Source: Mycolicibacterium duvalii (GTDB taxonomy: Bacteria > Actinomycetota > Actinomycetes > Mycobacteriales > Mycobacteriaceae). From it: a stretch of 64,000 bases of DNA. Shown here in pieces: positions 33,162 through 43,351 of this stretch; the first letter of the stretch is position 1, and each line of letters opens with the position of its first letter. The stretch lies in the NCBI RefSeq assembly GCF_010726645.1, contig NZ_AP022563.1:1674001-1738000 (forward strand), in the 5' to 3' direction. The position numbers were made by a program, and so were the translations under genes. The notes under the pieces were generated by a model that worked only from the letters and a program-made list of their open reading frames with translations, did not search any database and was not told where the DNA came from.

Positions 33162-34367
33162 TCAGCGTCGATGACCCCGCGCCGCACGCCACACGACGGG
33201 CAGAAATCCCAGCGCCAGGATCTGGATTCCGGCCACCACCACGACCAACGCCGTAACCGACTGTGAATACAGAAACCCGGTGAGCGCACCGCCCACCGCG
33301 GCGGCCGCGCCGATCACCGCGGCATAGATTCCGTAGGCGGTGGCGCGCCGGCCGGGTTCGACCAGATCGGCGACCACCGCGCGCAGGGTGGACTCCTGGA
33401 TGCCGACCGCGGCGCCCCAGAGCAGCGCACCCGCGACCACCATCGCGATGTGCGCGCCGAACGCCAGCAGCGGCACCAGCGCCGCGAGGACCGGGAGCCA
33501 GCCGAGCACCCGGGGGCCGACCCGGTCGTAGCGCCATCCCAGGACCAGCGCGGCCACCGCATCGGCGGCCATCGCCGCCGCGTAGATCACCGGCACCGCG
33601 GCGACCGCGACCACCCCGGAGGTGACTTGATGGAACGACAGCACCCCGAACGTCGCGAATCCCGTCATCGTCAACGCGGAGAAACCCGAGTACAGCCAGA
33701 ACGAGCGCGGCAGGGCGCGTACGAAGGTGCGCGCGGGTCCGGGCTCCGGATGCGGGGCCGCACACTCGTAGAGACCGGGCTGCGGCACGGCCGAACGCAG
33801 CCAGAACAGCAGCACCAGCACACCCGCCCCGGGGATCGCCTGTAACGCGAAGGTGGGGCCGTAGTCGCCGTCGAAGATCACCAGCATGGCCGCCACCGCG
33901 AGCGGTCCGGCGAACGCCCCGACCTGATCCATCGCCTCGTGCACGGCGAAACCCCGACCACGCCCGGTGACTGCGGTGGCATGCGACAGCAGCGTGTCCT
34001 TGGCGGGGCTGCGCACCGCCTTCCCCACCCGTTCTGCGATCACCAGCGCCGCGGCGATCCACAGCGCTCCGGCCACGCCCAGAAACGGCACGGTCGCCAC
34101 CGTCAGGAAGTAGCCGGCGATCGCCCAGGTCCAGAACCGCCCGGTGCGGTCGGCCAGCGGACCCGACACGACCCGCAAGACCAGCGCGGCCGCCTCCCCC
34201 ACCCCGGTCACCACGCCCACCACCAGCGCCGTCGCACCGAGAGACGCCAGCAGCGGTCCGGTGATCGATCGGGCGCCCTCGTAGACGACGTCGGCGAGCA
34301 GGCTCACCGCGCCGAAGGTGGTGACAAACCGCCAGGCGCTCAGGCGAACCGGCGGAGGGCGGCTCAC
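33162..34367 (-). CDS. MFS transporter
   Basis: A 401-residue major-facilitator protein with about twelve hydrophobic helices. The loop 2-3 signature appears as [11 protein letters not shown], and [16 protein letters not shown] follows helix 4. It resembles multidrug-efflux-type or small-solute MFS proteins; the substrate is unknown. The GTG at 34367 overlaps the dnaE1 stop as GTGA, so it is translated from the same message as the replicative polymerase, which is odd but may reflect compaction only. Confidence 0.85.
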   Translation of the reverse strand: MSRPPPVRLSAWRFVTTFGAVSLLADVVYEGARSITGPLLASLGATALVVGVVTGVGEAAALVLRVVSGPLADRTGRFWTWAIAGYFLTVATVPFLGVAGALWIAAALVIAERVGKAVRSPAKDTLLSHATAVTGRGRGFAVHEAMDQVGAFAGPLAVAAMLVIFDGDYGPTFALQAIPGAGVLVLLFWLRSAVPQPGLYECAAPHPEPGPARTFVRALPRSFWLYSGFSALTMTGFATFGVLSFHQVTSGVVAVAAVPVIYAAAMAADAVAALVLGWRYDRVGPRVLGWLPVLAALVPLLAFGAHIAMVVAGALLWGAAVGIQESTLRAVVADLVEPGRRATAYGIYAAVIGAAAAVGGALTGFLYSQSVTALVVVVAGIQILALGFLPVVWRAARGHRR

Positions 34368-37300
34368 CCGCCCAGACAGCCGGGGCCGAGCAGTTCCTTG
34401 AGGTCGCCCATCAGCGCGGACGACGGGGTCACCCGCAGAGACTGGTCCAGTTCGAGGGTGGTGATCCGCTCCCCGCTGATCAACCGCAGATGCACCTGCG
34501 CGGGGCCGGGATGGCGTGCCAGCACTTGCTTGAGCGCGCTGACCTTATCCACGGTGCACTGCCGTGTCGGGAGACTCACTGCCACCGGCTTGTTCACCTG
34601 TGCACTCGAAAAGTCGGGTACCACAAGCTCGTTGGCGATCAACGAGATCCGGTCGTCACGGATGGCCACCTTGGCGCCGACGAGCACCACGACGTCGTCG
34701 GCGATCTCGGCGCCGAACAAGGAGTAGGTCTGGGGGAAGAACAGCACTTCGATACCGCCGGTGAGGTCCTCCAATTGGGCGGAGGCCCAGGGCAACCCGT
34801 TCTTGTTGACCCGCCGGTTCACCGAGGCCAGGATGCCGCCGACGCGCACCTGGGACTCGTTGGGGACGTCGCCGTCGAGGATGGCCGGGATCTGGGTGTC
34901 GACCTGCGCGGCCAGCATGTGCGCGATGCCGTTGAGAGGATGTCCGGACACGTACAGGCCGAGCATCTCACGCTCCAGCGCCAGCTTGTGTTTGTCCTCC
35001 CACTCCTCGTCGGGCACCTTGATCGTGAACACCGACTCCGTGGCCGAATCCCCGCCACCGAACAGGTCGAACTGGCCCATCGCCTCGGCCTTCTTGGTGC
35101 CCAGCACCGAATCGACCGCATCGGTGTGCACCAGGAACAGCCCCTTGCGGGGGTGGCCCAGCGAATCGAACGCACCGGCCTTGATCAGCGACTCGGTGAC
35201 CTTCTTGTTGCAGGCCGCAATGTCGATCTTGTTGAGGTAGTCGGAGAAATCGGCGAACTTTCCCTTCTCACTGCGGGTGCTGACGAGCGAGGTAACCACG
35301 TTGGCGCCGACGTTGCGGATCGCGCCCATCCCGAACCGGATGTCGTCACCGACCGAGGTGAAGTTCTGCACCGACTCGTTGACGTCGGGGGGCAGCACCG
35401 TGATGCCCAGGCGCCGGCAGTCCGCGAGGTAGACCGCGGCCTTGTCCTTGTCGTCACCCACGGAGGTGAGCAGCCCGGCCATGTACTCGGCCGGGTAGTT
35501 GGCCTTCAGATAGGCCGTCCAGTAGGACACCAGCCCGTACCCGGCGGCATGCGACTTGTTGAACGCGTATCCGGCGAACGGGAGGATGGTGTCCCACAAG
35601 GCCTTCACCGCGCCTTCGGAGAACCCGTTGGCGGTCATTCCCTCCCGGAAGCCCTTGTATTCGGCCTCGAGCACCTCGAGCTTCTTCTTGCCCATCGCCT
35701 TACGCAGCGCGTCGGCCTTACCCATCGTGTAGGACGCGACCTTCTGCGCGATGAACATGATCTGTTCCTGGTAGACGATCAGGCCGTAGGTCTCGGCGAG
35801 GATGTCTTTGAGCGGCTCCTCGAGTTCCGGATGGATCGGTTTGATCGCCTGCCGGTTGTTCTTGCGGTCGGCGTAGTCGTTGTGGGCGTTCATCCCCATC
35901 GGTCCGGGCCGGTAGAGGGCCAGCACCGCGACGATGTCGTTGAACTCGGTGGGCTGCATGCGCCGTAGCAGGTCGCGCATCGGACCGCCGTCGAGCTGGA
36001 ACACCCCCAGGGTGTCGCCGCGGCCGAGCAGTTCGTAGGCCTTCGGGTCGTCGAGCGCCAGAGATTCGAGGTCGACGTCGACGCCCCGATTGGTCTTGAT
36101 GTTCTCGATGCAGTCGCCGATGATCGTCAGGTTGCGCAACCCGAGGAAGTCCATCTTCAGCAGACCGATGTCCTCGCACGACGGGTAGTCCCACCCGGTG
36201 ATCACCGCCCCGTCCTGCGGACGGCGCCACAGCGGGATCGAGTCGATGAGCGGTTCGGAGCTCATGATCACCGCGCAGGCGTGCACACCGGCGTTGCGGA
36301 CCAGCCCCTCCAGGCCGCGGGCGGTCTCGTAGATGGTGCGGACGTCGGGATCGGTGTCGATCAGAGCGCGGACCTCGGCGGCCTCTTTGTAGCGCTCATG
36401 GGTGGGGTCGGTGATCCCCGACACCGGGATGTCCTTGGCCATGATCGGCGGGGGCAACGCCTTGGTGATCCGGTCGGCGATCGCGAAGCCCGGCTGCCCG
36501 TAGTGCACCCGGGCGGAATCCTTCAGGGCTGCTTTGGTTTTGATGGTGCCAAAGGTGATGACCTGGGCCACCCGGTCGCTGCCCCACTTGTTGGCCGCAT
36601 AGCGAAGCATCTCGCCGCGCCGACGGTCGTCGAAGTCGATGTCGATGTCGGGCGCCGAGGGACGCTCGGGGTTGAGGAACCGCTCGAACAGCAGGCCGTG
36701 CGGGATGGGGTCGATGTTGGTGATGCCCAGTGCATAAGCCACCAGGGACCCGGCGGCCGACCCGCGGCCCGGCCCCACCCGGATGTCGACGGATTTCGCG
36801 TAGTTGATCAGGTCGGCCACGATCAGGAAGTAGGACGGGAAGCCCTTGTCGCAGATGACCTTGATCTCGTACTCGGCGCGCTCGACGTACTCCTGCCCCA
36901 CCGCGCCCGGGAACCGGCGCTCCAACCCCGCCATCACCTCGTGGTGCAGCCACGACGCCTGGTCGTGTCCGTCGGGCACCGGGAAGATCGGCATCCGGTC
37001 CCGCGGAGTCCACACGTCGGCGTAGGACTGCACCCGCTCGGCGATCAGCAATGTCGAATCGCACGCCCCGGGCACCTGCCCGTCCCACAGAGCGCGCATC
37101 TCCGCGGCCGACTTCAGGTAGTAGCCGTCACCGTCGAACTTGAACCGGGTGGGATCCGACAGCGTCTTACCGGTCTGGATGCACAGCAACGCCTCATGGT
37201 TCTGGGCGGCGTCGCGGGTGACGTAGTGGCAGTCGTTGGTCGCCAACGGCGGGATGCCGAGCTTGCGGCCGATATCGAGCAGGCCTTCGCGCACGCGGCG

Positions 37301-37915
37301 CTCGATGTCGAGCCCATGGTCCATCAACTCGAGGAAGAAGTTGTCCGCACCGAAGATCTCCCGCCACTTGGCGGCGGCTTCCAGCGCCTCCCGTTCGTGG
37401 CCGAGCCGCAGCCGGGTCTGCACCTCCCCCGACGGGCAGCCGGTGGTGGCGATGATGCCCTCGGCGTGCTCGGCGATGATCTCGGCGTCCATGCGGGCCC
37501 ACTTGCCGAGTTGGCCTTCGAACGACGCCAGCGACGACAGTTTGAACAGGTTGCGCAGTCCGGTGGCGTTCTCGGCGACCATCGTCATGTGCGTGTAGGA
37601 CCCGCTGCCGGAGACGTCGTCGCTCTTCTGGCTGGGATCGCCCCACTGCACCCGTTTGGTCTCGAACCTCGACGCCGGCGCGATATAGGCCTCGATGCCG
37701 ATGATCGGTTTGATGCCGGCGTCGGTGGCGGCGTTGTAGAACTCGCTGGCGCCGAACATGTTTCCGTGGTCGGTCATGCCGATCGCCGGCATCTGCAGCC
37801 GCTGCGCCTCGGCCAGCATCGGCTTGACCTTCGCCGCCCCGTCGAGCATGGAGTATTCGGTGTGGTTGTGCAGGTGCACGAACGAACCCGAGGACTGCGA
37901 ATCCAGACTGCTCAT
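34364..37915 (-). CDS. dnaE1: DNA polymerase III alpha subunit
   Basis: Replicative polymerase of 1183 residues. The N-terminal PHP exonuclease domain starts with [13 protein letters not shown] (metal histidines), and in mycobacteria this domain provides proofreading. The C-family palm shows [12 protein letters not shown] and the catalytic [11 protein letters not shown]. Further on are the thumb/fingers, a helix-hairpin-helix region (GAIRNVG), and an OB fold near the C-terminus ([18 protein letters not shown]). The ATG at 37915 follows TAGACT by 9 bases. It is the essential dnaE1 rather than the mutagenic dnaE2, judged from length, PHP motifs and genomic place. Confidence 0.97.
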   Translation of the reverse strand: MSSLDSQSSGSFVHLHNHTEYSMLDGAAKVKPMLAEAQRLQMPAIGMTDHGNMFGASEFYNAATDAGIKPIIGIEAYIAPASRFETKRVQWGDPSQKSDDVSGSGSYTHMTMVAENATGLRNLFKLSSLASFEGQLGKWARMDAEIIAEHAEGIIATTGCPSGEVQTRLRLGHEREALEAAAKWREIFGADNFFLELMDHGLDIERRVREGLLDIGRKLGIPPLATNDCHYVTRDAAQNHEALLCIQTGKTLSDPTRFKFDGDGYYLKSAAEMRALWDGQVPGACDSTLLIAERVQSYADVWTPRDRMPIFPVPDGHDQASWLHHEVMAGLERRFPGAVGQEYVERAEYEIKVICDKGFPSYFLIVADLINYAKSVDIRVGPGRGSAAGSLVAYALGITNIDPIPHGLLFERFLNPERPSAPDIDIDFDDRRRGEMLRYAANKWGSDRVAQVITFGTIKTKAALKDSARVHYGQPGFAIADRITKALPPPIMAKDIPVSGITDPTHERYKEAAEVRALIDTDPDVRTIYETARGLEGLVRNAGVHACAVIMSSEPLIDSIPLWRRPQDGAVITGWDYPSCEDIGLLKMDFLGLRNLTIIGDCIENIKTNRGVDVDLESLALDDPKAYELLGRGDTLGVFQLDGGPMRDLLRRMQPTEFNDIVAVLALYRPGPMGMNAHNDYADRKNNRQAIKPIHPELEEPLKDILAETYGLIVYQEQIMFIAQKVASYTMGKADALRKAMGKKKLEVLEAEYKGFREGMTANGFSEGAVKALWDTILPFAGYAFNKSHAAGYGLVSYWTAYLKANYPAEYMAGLLTSVGDDKDKAAVYLADCRRLGITVLPPDVNESVQNFTSVGDDIRFGMGAIRNVGANVVTSLVSTRSEKGKFADFSDYLNKIDIAACNKKVTESLIKAGAFDSLGHPRKGLFLVHTDAVDSVLGTKKAEAMGQFDLFGGGDSATESVFTIKVPDEEWEDKHKLALEREMLGLYVSGHPLNGIAHMLAAQVDTQIPAILDGDVPNESQVRVGGILASVNRRVNKNGLPWASAQLEDLTGGIEVLFFPQTYSLFGAEIADDVVVLVGAKVAIRDDRISLIANELVVPDFSSAQVNKPVAVSLPTRQCTVDKVSALKQVLARHPGPAQVHLRLISGERITTLELDQSLRVTPSSALMGDLKELLGPGCLGG

Positions 37916-37974
37916 AGGGTGGCCAGTCTATGACCGCCCACCGACACCGTTCGGCGTGTCGGGGATGCGTGTCT

Positions 37975-38871
37975 TCACGGCACCGGCGCCGAGATGCGCG
38001 CGGACCTCCGGTCGGCACGCGCGCGGCGCACGGCGTCGACGGTGAAGACCAGGAGCGCGGCCCAGATCAGGGCGAAACCGACCCACCGCGCAGGAGGCAT
38101 CGGCTCCTGTCCCACGACCACGCCCCACGTCAGCTGCATCGCCGGGGTCATGTAGAACAACAGACCCAAGGTGACCAGTGCCAGCCGCTGCGCGGCGGCC
38201 GCGAACAGCAGCAGCGGCAGCGCGGTGAGCACGCCGGCCAGGATCATCAGCACGACGTGGCCGCCGCCGTGGGTGGTGAAGGTGCCGTGTCCGGTCACCT
38301 GCAGCACCACGACGTAGGCCAGTGCCAGCGGCGTGGCCAAGCCCGCCTCGACCCCGACGCTGACGCGCGGGTCGGTGGGCACCAGCTTCTTGACCGCCCC
38401 GTAGAGGCCGAACGAGAACGCCAGTCCCAGGCTCACCAGGGGCAGTGCGCCGAGGTTGACCGTCAGGACCGCCACCGCGGCGATCGCGATCCCCAACGCC
38501 CCCACCTGCCAGCCGTTGAGTCTCTCCCGGAACACCAGCAGCCCGAGCGCGATCGACACCAGCGGGTTGATGAAATAGCCCAGCGCCGCGTCGACGACAT
38601 GACCGTTGTTCACGGCGTAGACGTAGATCAGCCAATTCACCGAGATCAACGCGGCGGCGGCGGTGAGCAGCAGCCATTCGCGGCCGGTGATGCGTCGCAG
38701 GTCGCCCAGCCGGCGCACGGCGGCGACCACGACGACCATCAGCAGGAAGCTCCAGATGATGCGGTGCGCGAGCACTTCGACGGCGCCGGCCGGCTTCAGC
38801 AACGGGAAGAACGCGGGGAACAGTCCCCACATCCCGTACGCGCCGACTCCGAAGAGCAGCCCGGACCTCAC
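37975..38871 (-). CDS. rarD: EamA-family transporter RarD
   Basis: A 298-residue protein with about ten hydrophobic helices in two EamA repeats. The opening [38 protein letters not shown] is characteristic of RarD (chloramphenicol-sensitive protein family), as is [27 protein letters not shown]. The transported solute is unknown. GTG at 38871 overlaps the rluD-family stop (GTGA), making it the third gene after lspA and rluD. Confidence 0.9.
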   Translation of the reverse strand: MRSGLLFGVGAYGMWGLFPAFFPLLKPAGAVEVLAHRIIWSFLLMVVVVAAVRRLGDLRRITGREWLLLTAAAALISVNWLIYVYAVNNGHVVDAALGYFINPLVSIALGLLVFRERLNGWQVGALGIAIAAVAVLTVNLGALPLVSLGLAFSFGLYGAVKKLVPTDPRVSVGVEAGLATPLALAYVVVLQVTGHGTFTTHGGGHVVLMILAGVLTALPLLLFAAAAQRLALVTLGLLFYMTPAMQLTWGVVVGQEPMPPARWVGFALIWAALLVFTVDAVRRARADRRSARISAPVP

Positions 38872-39797
38872 GGCTCGTGGTTTCGCAACACGTCGAGCGC
38901 ATGCTGGAGGTCGTCGGGGTAGTCACTGACGATCTCCACCCGACGGCCGTCGGCGGGATGGGTGAAGGCCAGCGACCGGGCGTGCAGCCACTGCCGCTCC
39001 AGCCCCAGTTTCTTGGCCAGCGTCGGGTCGGCGCCGTAGGTGAGGTCGCCGCAGCACGGATGGTGCAGCGCCGCGAAATGCACCCGGATCTGGTGGGTAC
39101 GGCCGGTTTCCAGCTCGATGTCGAGCAGGCTGGCCGCGCGGTGCGCCTCGAGGGTGTCGTAGTGCGTGATGCTGTGCCGGCCGCCCTCGACCACCGCGAA
39201 CTTCCAGTCATGGCCGCGGTGCCGGCCGATCGGTGCGTCGATGGTCCCGCTGGACGGATCGGGGTGGCCCTGGACCAGGGCGTGATACCGCTTCTCCACG
39301 GTGCGCTGCTTGAACGCCCGCTTGAGCACCGTGTAGGCACGCTCGGACAACGCGACCACCATCACCCCCGACGTGCCCACGTCGAGCCGGTGCACGATGC
39401 CCTGGCGCTCGTGGATGCCCGAGGTGCTGATCCGGTAGCCCGCCGCGGCCAGGCCGCCCAGCACGGTCGGGCCGTGCCAGCCCACCGTCGCGTGCGCGGC
39501 GACGCCCGGCGGCTTGTCGACGGCCACGATGTCGTCGTCGGAGTACAGGATCTCCATGCCCTCGATCTCGACCGGGGTGTTCTCCACCGGCGCGGGCGGC
39601 TCCGGCAGCCGCACCTCCAGCCAGGCCCCGGCGGTCAGCTTGTCCGACTTGGCGGCGACGGTCCCGTCGAGTTCGACTCCGCCGTCCTCGGCCAGCGCGG
39701 CGGCCACCGTCCGCGACAGGCCCAGCAACCGGGCCAGTCCAGCGTCCACCCGCATCCCCGCCAGGCCGTCCGGCACCGGCATCGACCGCGTCGTCAT
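38868..39797 (-). CDS. rluD: RluA/RluD-family 23S rRNA pseudouridine synthase
   Basis: A 309-residue protein with an N-terminal S4 RNA-binding domain (about 15-75, [20 protein letters not shown]) and a catalytic domain with the active Asp in [23 protein letters not shown] and [20 protein letters not shown] are typical of RluD. The family makes pseudouridines in 23S rRNA helix 69 or elsewhere; the precise site is not shown by sequence. ATG at 39797 overlaps lspA (ATGA), the common lspA-rluD pair. Confidence 0.93.
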   Translation of the reverse strand: MTTRSMPVPDGLAGMRVDAGLARLLGLSRTVAAALAEDGGVELDGTVAAKSDKLTAGAWLEVRLPEPPAPVENTPVEIEGMEILYSDDDIVAVDKPPGVAAHATVGWHGPTVLGGLAAAGYRISTSGIHERQGIVHRLDVGTSGVMVVALSERAYTVLKRAFKQRTVEKRYHALVQGHPDPSSGTIDAPIGRHRGHDWKFAVVEGGRHSITHYDTLEAHRAASLLDIELETGRTHQIRVHFAALHHPCCGDLTYGADPTLAKKLGLERQWLHARSLAFTHPADGRRVEIVSDYPDDLQHALDVLRNHEP

Positions 39798-40393
39798 GCG
39801 GGCTTTTCCTCGCCGTCCGGCGCGCGCCTCCCGACGGAATCGTCGCCGTCGTCCGGCTTGCGCCTCCCGACGGAATCGAAGTCGAATCCCAGCAACGACA
39901 ACACGACCAGCAGAATCGCGCCGCCGACCACCGCGGGGTCGGCCACGTTGAACACCGGCCACCAACCGATCGACAGGAAGTCGACGACGTGGCCCTGCAG
40001 CGGTCCCGGAGACCGGAAGAACCGGTCGACCAGGTTGCCCAGCGCGCCGCCGAGGATCATCCCGAGGCCGAGCGCCCACCACGGCGACACCAGGCGCCGG
40101 CCCATCCAGATGATCCCCGCGGCCACTCCGGTCGCGATCAACGTCAGCACCCAGGTGTACCCGGTGGCCATCGAGAACGCCGCCCCGGAGTTGCGCACCA
40201 GCGTCCACGTCACGGTGTCACCGATGATCGACACCGGTTCACCCGGGGTGAGCAGTTCGACCGCGAGCACCTTGGTGACGATGTCCAGCACGAGCACCAC
40301 CGCGGCCACCCCGAGCAGGAGACGCAGCCGGCGTCGCGGGGCGGGCTGCGCGAGCCGATCCTCGGCGGCCGGCCCGGTGGATTCGTCAGTCAC
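39794..40393 (-). CDS. lspA: Lipoprotein signal peptidase
   Basis: Aspartic membrane peptidase that cleaves diacylated prolipoproteins. The 199 residues have four helices (about 25-45, 75-90, 98-118 and 145-170) and both catalytic Asp residues, in [11 protein letters not shown] and [11 protein letters not shown], plus VRNSGAAFS. The GTG at 40393 gives a short Pro-rich basic N-terminus. The C-terminus carries a 12-residue repeat, [12 protein letters not shown] then SVGRRAPDG, from a 36-bp duplication (39825 and 39861 share an 18-base block). Confidence 0.95.
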   Translation of the reverse strand: MTDESTGPAAEDRLAQPAPRRRLRLLLGVAAVVLVLDIVTKVLAVELLTPGEPVSIIGDTVTWTLVRNSGAAFSMATGYTWVLTLIATGVAAGIIWMGRRLVSPWWALGLGMILGGALGNLVDRFFRSPGPLQGHVVDFLSIGWWPVFNVADPAVVGGAILLVVLSLLGFDFDSVGRRKPDDGDDSVGRRAPDGEEKPA

Positions 40394-40435
40394 GGGTCCA
40401 TCATCGCAAAACCCGGATGCGCAACAATCGCAGCC

Positions 40436-41365
40436 ATGGCCCGACTCGTCGTGATCACCACCGGCGGCACGATCGCAACCAGCGCAGACGTCGAGGGCGT
40501 GAAACGTCCCACCCGATCGGGCACCGACCTCACGGCCGGCCTCGACGTCGCGGTGAACGATGTGATGAACGTGGACAGCTCGGCTCTGCTGCCCGCGGAC
40601 TGGGACCGCATCGCCGCTGCGGTGCGGGACGCCGCCGCCGACGCGGATGGCGTGGTCGTCACCCACGGCACCGACTCGCTGGAAGAGACGGCTCTGTGGC
40701 TGGCACTGACCTCCGACGCGGTCGTGCCGGTGGTGCTGACGGGCGCGCAACGCAGCGCTGACGCGCCGGAGCCCGACGGCCCGCGCAACCTGCGGGACGC
40801 CCTCACCGTGGCCGGCAGCCCGGCGGCGCGCGGGCTCGGCGTCGTCGTCACCTTCGCCGGCACCGTGTTCGCTGCGCTGGGGCTGGCCAAGACGGCAACC
40901 ACGGACCTGCAGAGCTTCACCGGCCGGCCGCTCGGCACCGTCACGGCGGGCCGGTTCACCGCCACGACGTCGACTCCCGCGCGGCCGCACCTCGGATCGC
41001 TGCGCGCCGCGCGGGCGCCGCGGGTCGACATCGTCGCCGCGTATCCCGGTGCCGATGCGACGGCCTTGGACGCCTGCGTCGCGGCCGGAGCGCGCGGCAT
41101 CGTCCTCGAGGCCATGGGCGCCGGGAATGCCGGGGCGGCGGTGGTCGACGGGGTGCGGCGGCACTGCCGCGACGGCGTGGTGGTGGCGGTCTCCACCCGG
41201 GTGCCGGGCGGGTTGGTCAGTCCCGGCTACGGCCCGGGCCGCGACCTGGCCGACGCGGGTGCGGTGATCGTGCCCCATCTCCGTCCGCCTCAGGCCCGCG
41301 TACTGCTGATGGCCACGCTGGCCGCCGGCGCGGAGGCGGCGGCCGTCTTCGCGCGCTGGGGCTGA
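40436..41365 (+). CDS. ansA: L-asparaginase (type I/II asparaginase family)
   Basis: A 309-residue amidohydrolase that hydrolyses asparagine to aspartate and ammonia. The first active-site motif is [10 protein letters not shown] (catalytic Thr about residue 12), the second [13 protein letters not shown], with [20 protein letters not shown] following. No signal peptide, so cytosolic. Start ATG at 40436; an AACAAT hexamer lies 7 bases upstream. Divergent from lspA and convergent with dinB (6 bases between stops). Confidence 0.93.
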   Translation: MARLVVITTGGTIATSADVEGVKRPTRSGTDLTAGLDVAVNDVMNVDSSALLPADWDRIAAAVRDAAADADGVVVTHGTDSLEETALWLALTSDAVVPVVLTGAQRSADAPEPDGPRNLRDALTVAGSPAARGLGVVVTFAGTVFAALGLAKTATTDLQSFTGRPLGTVTAGRFTATTSTPARPHLGSLRAARAPRVDIVAAYPGADATALDACVAAGARGIVLEAMGAGNAGAAVVDGVRRHCRDGVVVAVSTRVPGGLVSPGYGPGRDLADAGAVIVPHLRPPQARVLLMATLAAGAEAAAVFARWG

Positions 41366-41371
41366 CGCCCG

Positions 41372-42721
41372 CTATGTCCGCGTGATCTCGTCAACGTAGT
41401 CGGGCCAGTCCAGACTGTCGGTCGGGTTGGCGCGCGACACCGCCGGATCGTCGATCGCCAGCGTGCGCGCCGGCCCCGGCCCGGTGCCGCGGGTCTCGAA
41501 ACGCACGGTCATCACGCCGTGCCCGGCCCCCTGGATCCACCCGTGCCCGTGCTCGGTGTGCACGACGTCGTCGCCGAGCCGCCAGGCCGGCGCGACGTCG
41601 GCCACCTCGGTGACCGTGGCCGCGACGTCGTCTCTCGTCTCCTCGGCCACCGACTCCAACTCGGCGAACAGCGGTTCCTGCTGCACGCTGCTCAATCCCG
41701 AAAAACCCACGCCGACAAGGCGTATCGGCCCGATATCGACCGGATCGAGGAGCAGCCGACGGGCGGTGCCGATCAACGTGGCGGCATCGGTGGTGGCGTA
41801 GGGCAAGGTGGCCGAACGCGTCAGCGTGCTCATGTCGGATCGTTTCAGCTTCACCGTGACGGTGCGCGCGCCGCGGCCGTCTTTGGCCAGCCGGCGGTGC
41901 GCGTGGTCACCGATCGGACCGATGGCCTCCCGCAACTGGTCGAGCGTCCGCATGTCCTCGGCGAAGGTGGATTCCGCACTGATCTGTTTGGCCGGCGCGT
42001 TCTCGGCCACCGGCCGGTCATCGAGGCCACACGCCAGGCGGTGCAACGCCGGCCCGACGGTGGCCCCCAGGATGTTGGCGGCCTCGGCCTCGCTGAGCGC
42101 CGCGAACGCCCCGATCGTCTCGATGCCCAACCGGTGCAGCTTCTCCTCGGCCACCGGTCCGATCCCCCACAACCTGCGCACCGGCAGGCCGGCGAGCAGA
42201 CGCTGTTCCTCGCCGCGGCCCACCACCCGGATGCCGTCCGGCTTGGCCAGTCCGGACGCGATCTTGGCGAGCTGCTTGCCCGAGCCGGCCCCCACCGAGG
42301 CCACCAAACCGGTCACGGCACGGACCTGCGCGCGCAGCTCCTCGCAGAAGGCCTCGACCTCGGCTTGTGGGGCGCCCGCCAGCTCAACCGGCTCCCCGAA
42401 CGCCTCGTCGAAGGACAATTGTTCGAGCACCGGAACCCGCGTGCGCACGGTGTCGAACACCCGGCGGCTGGCCAGCCCGTAAACGACACCGCGCGGCGGC
42501 AACACCACGGCCGCGGCCCCGACGAGACGGCGTGCCTGGTGCATCGGCATCGCCGAACGCGCACCGTAGATCCGCGCCTCGTAGCTCGCCCCGGCCACGA
42601 CACCCCGGCCGCCGACGCCGCCGACCAGGACCGGGCGGCCACGAAGAGTGGGTCGGGTCAGCTGCTCGACGGAGGCGAAGAACGCATCCATGTCCAGGTG
42701 CAGGACCCACCGCGCGCCCAT
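41372..42721 (-). CDS. dinB: Y-family DNA polymerase IV
   Basis: Translesion polymerase of 449 residues. Catalytic acidic residues are in [14 protein letters not shown] and [26 protein letters not shown] and [10 protein letters not shown] (helix-hairpin-helix) complete the core, and a little-finger domain follows (about 245-355). The last ~90 residues ([21 protein letters not shown] onward) form an extension seen in mycobacterial DinB1/DinX, where a clamp-binding region is expected. ATG at 42721 follows TAGCAT by 7 bases, so the message may be leaderless. Confidence 0.93.
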   Translation of the reverse strand: MGARWVLHLDMDAFFASVEQLTRPTLRGRPVLVGGVGGRGVVAGASYEARIYGARSAMPMHQARRLVGAAAVVLPPRGVVYGLASRRVFDTVRTRVPVLEQLSFDEAFGEPVELAGAPQAEVEAFCEELRAQVRAVTGLVASVGAGSGKQLAKIASGLAKPDGIRVVGRGEEQRLLAGLPVRRLWGIGPVAEEKLHRLGIETIGAFAALSEAEAANILGATVGPALHRLACGLDDRPVAENAPAKQISAESTFAEDMRTLDQLREAIGPIGDHAHRRLAKDGRGARTVTVKLKRSDMSTLTRSATLPYATTDAATLIGTARRLLLDPVDIGPIRLVGVGFSGLSSVQQEPLFAELESVAEETRDDVAATVTEVADVAPAWRLGDDVVHTEHGHGWIQGAGHGVMTVRFETRGTGPGPARTLAIDDPAVSRANPTDSLDWPDYVDEITRT

Positions 42722-42728
42722 CCTGACG

Positions 42729-42746
42729 ATGCTAAGGCGCTACGGT
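42729..42746. promoter_or_regulatory. Divergent leaderless promoters of dinB and the S4 gene
   Basis: Minus strand TAGCAT (42734-42729) ends 7 bases before the dinB ATG. Plus strand TACGGT (42741-42746) ends 7 bases before the ATG at 42754. Only 32 bases separate the two start codons, so each promoter overlaps the other's upstream region. No LexA box is seen. Confidence 0.5.
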
Positions 42747-42753
42747 GACGCTC

Positions 42754-42972
42754 ATGGACGACGTGCCGATCCGCGACGACTCCATCCGCCTCGGCCAATT
42801 CCTGAAGCTGGCGAATCTCATCGACAGCGGCGCGGACGCCAAGGTGACGGTCGCCGAGGGCCGCGTGTCGGTGAACGACGAGATCGAGACCCGGCGCGGG
42901 CGCCAGCTGCACGCCGGCGACGTCGTCGTCCTCGACGGCCGCAGCGCGCGTGTCACCAGACCGTCACTGTGA
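42754..42972 (+). CDS. Small S4-domain RNA-binding protein (YaaA/YbcJ type)
   Basis: A 72-residue protein made almost entirely of an S4 fold: IRLGQFLKLANLIDSGADAK, VAEGRVSVNDEIETRRGRQL, then the basic GDVVVLDGRSARV. Such stand-alone S4 proteins bind structured RNA, often rRNA; the target is unknown. A GTG at 42745 would add three residues, but the ATG at 42754 lies 7 bases after a -10-like TACGGT and is preferred. Confidence 0.88.
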   Translation: MDDVPIRDDSIRLGQFLKLANLIDSGADAKVTVAEGRVSVNDEIETRRGRQLHAGDVVVLDGRSARVTRPSL

Positions 42973-43028
42973 TGTAGCTCACTGCAGGCGTAGCCTCGAG
43001 GTATCTCTTCAGAAGAAAGGAGATACCG

Positions 43029-43340
43029 ATGAAGGGCGCTCATCGCGACCCGGTCGACCACGTACGAACGACCCTGCAGCACGCCGGCGAGTCGTTCATC
43101 GACACGTTGTGGTGGCCCGGCCTGATCCTCATCGGCGTGGGTACCGCGCTGATCGCGGGCACCGTCGCCGCCACCGCCTATGGCAACCGGGATCTCTCCT
43201 TGGTGCTCGGCCTGATCGCCGGCGCGTTGGTCACCGCGGGAGCCCTGCTGGTCGCCCTGGAGCACCAGCGAGTCAAGCGGGTGGAACAGCGGTGGCGCGC
43301 CGAGCACCGCGACCGCGGGCCGCATATGCGCGCCGGCTGA
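43029..43340 (+). CDS. Small membrane protein, UsfY-like
   Basis: A 103-residue protein starting MKGAHRDPVDHVRTTLQHAGES, then two hydrophobic segments (about 28-50, WWPGLILIGVGTALIAGTVA, and 57-78, LVLGLIAGALVTAGALLVAL), and a basic tail. The DPVDH-RTT opening and the two-helix layout resemble the mycobacterial UsfY family, recalled from the sigF locus; this match is by eye. AAGAAAGGAGA, a strong ribosome site, precedes the ATG. Function unknown. Confidence 0.6.
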   Translation: MKGAHRDPVDHVRTTLQHAGESFIDTLWWPGLILIGVGTALIAGTVAATAYGNRDLSLVLGLIAGALVTAGALLVALEHQRVKRVEQRWRAEHRDRGPHMRAG

Positions 43341-43351
43341 CGACCACGGCG

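Noticed and set aside
36281..37933. Plus-strand 550-codon frame opposite dnaE1
   Set aside because: It is the shadow of the conserved polymerase gene and contains no recognisable domain.
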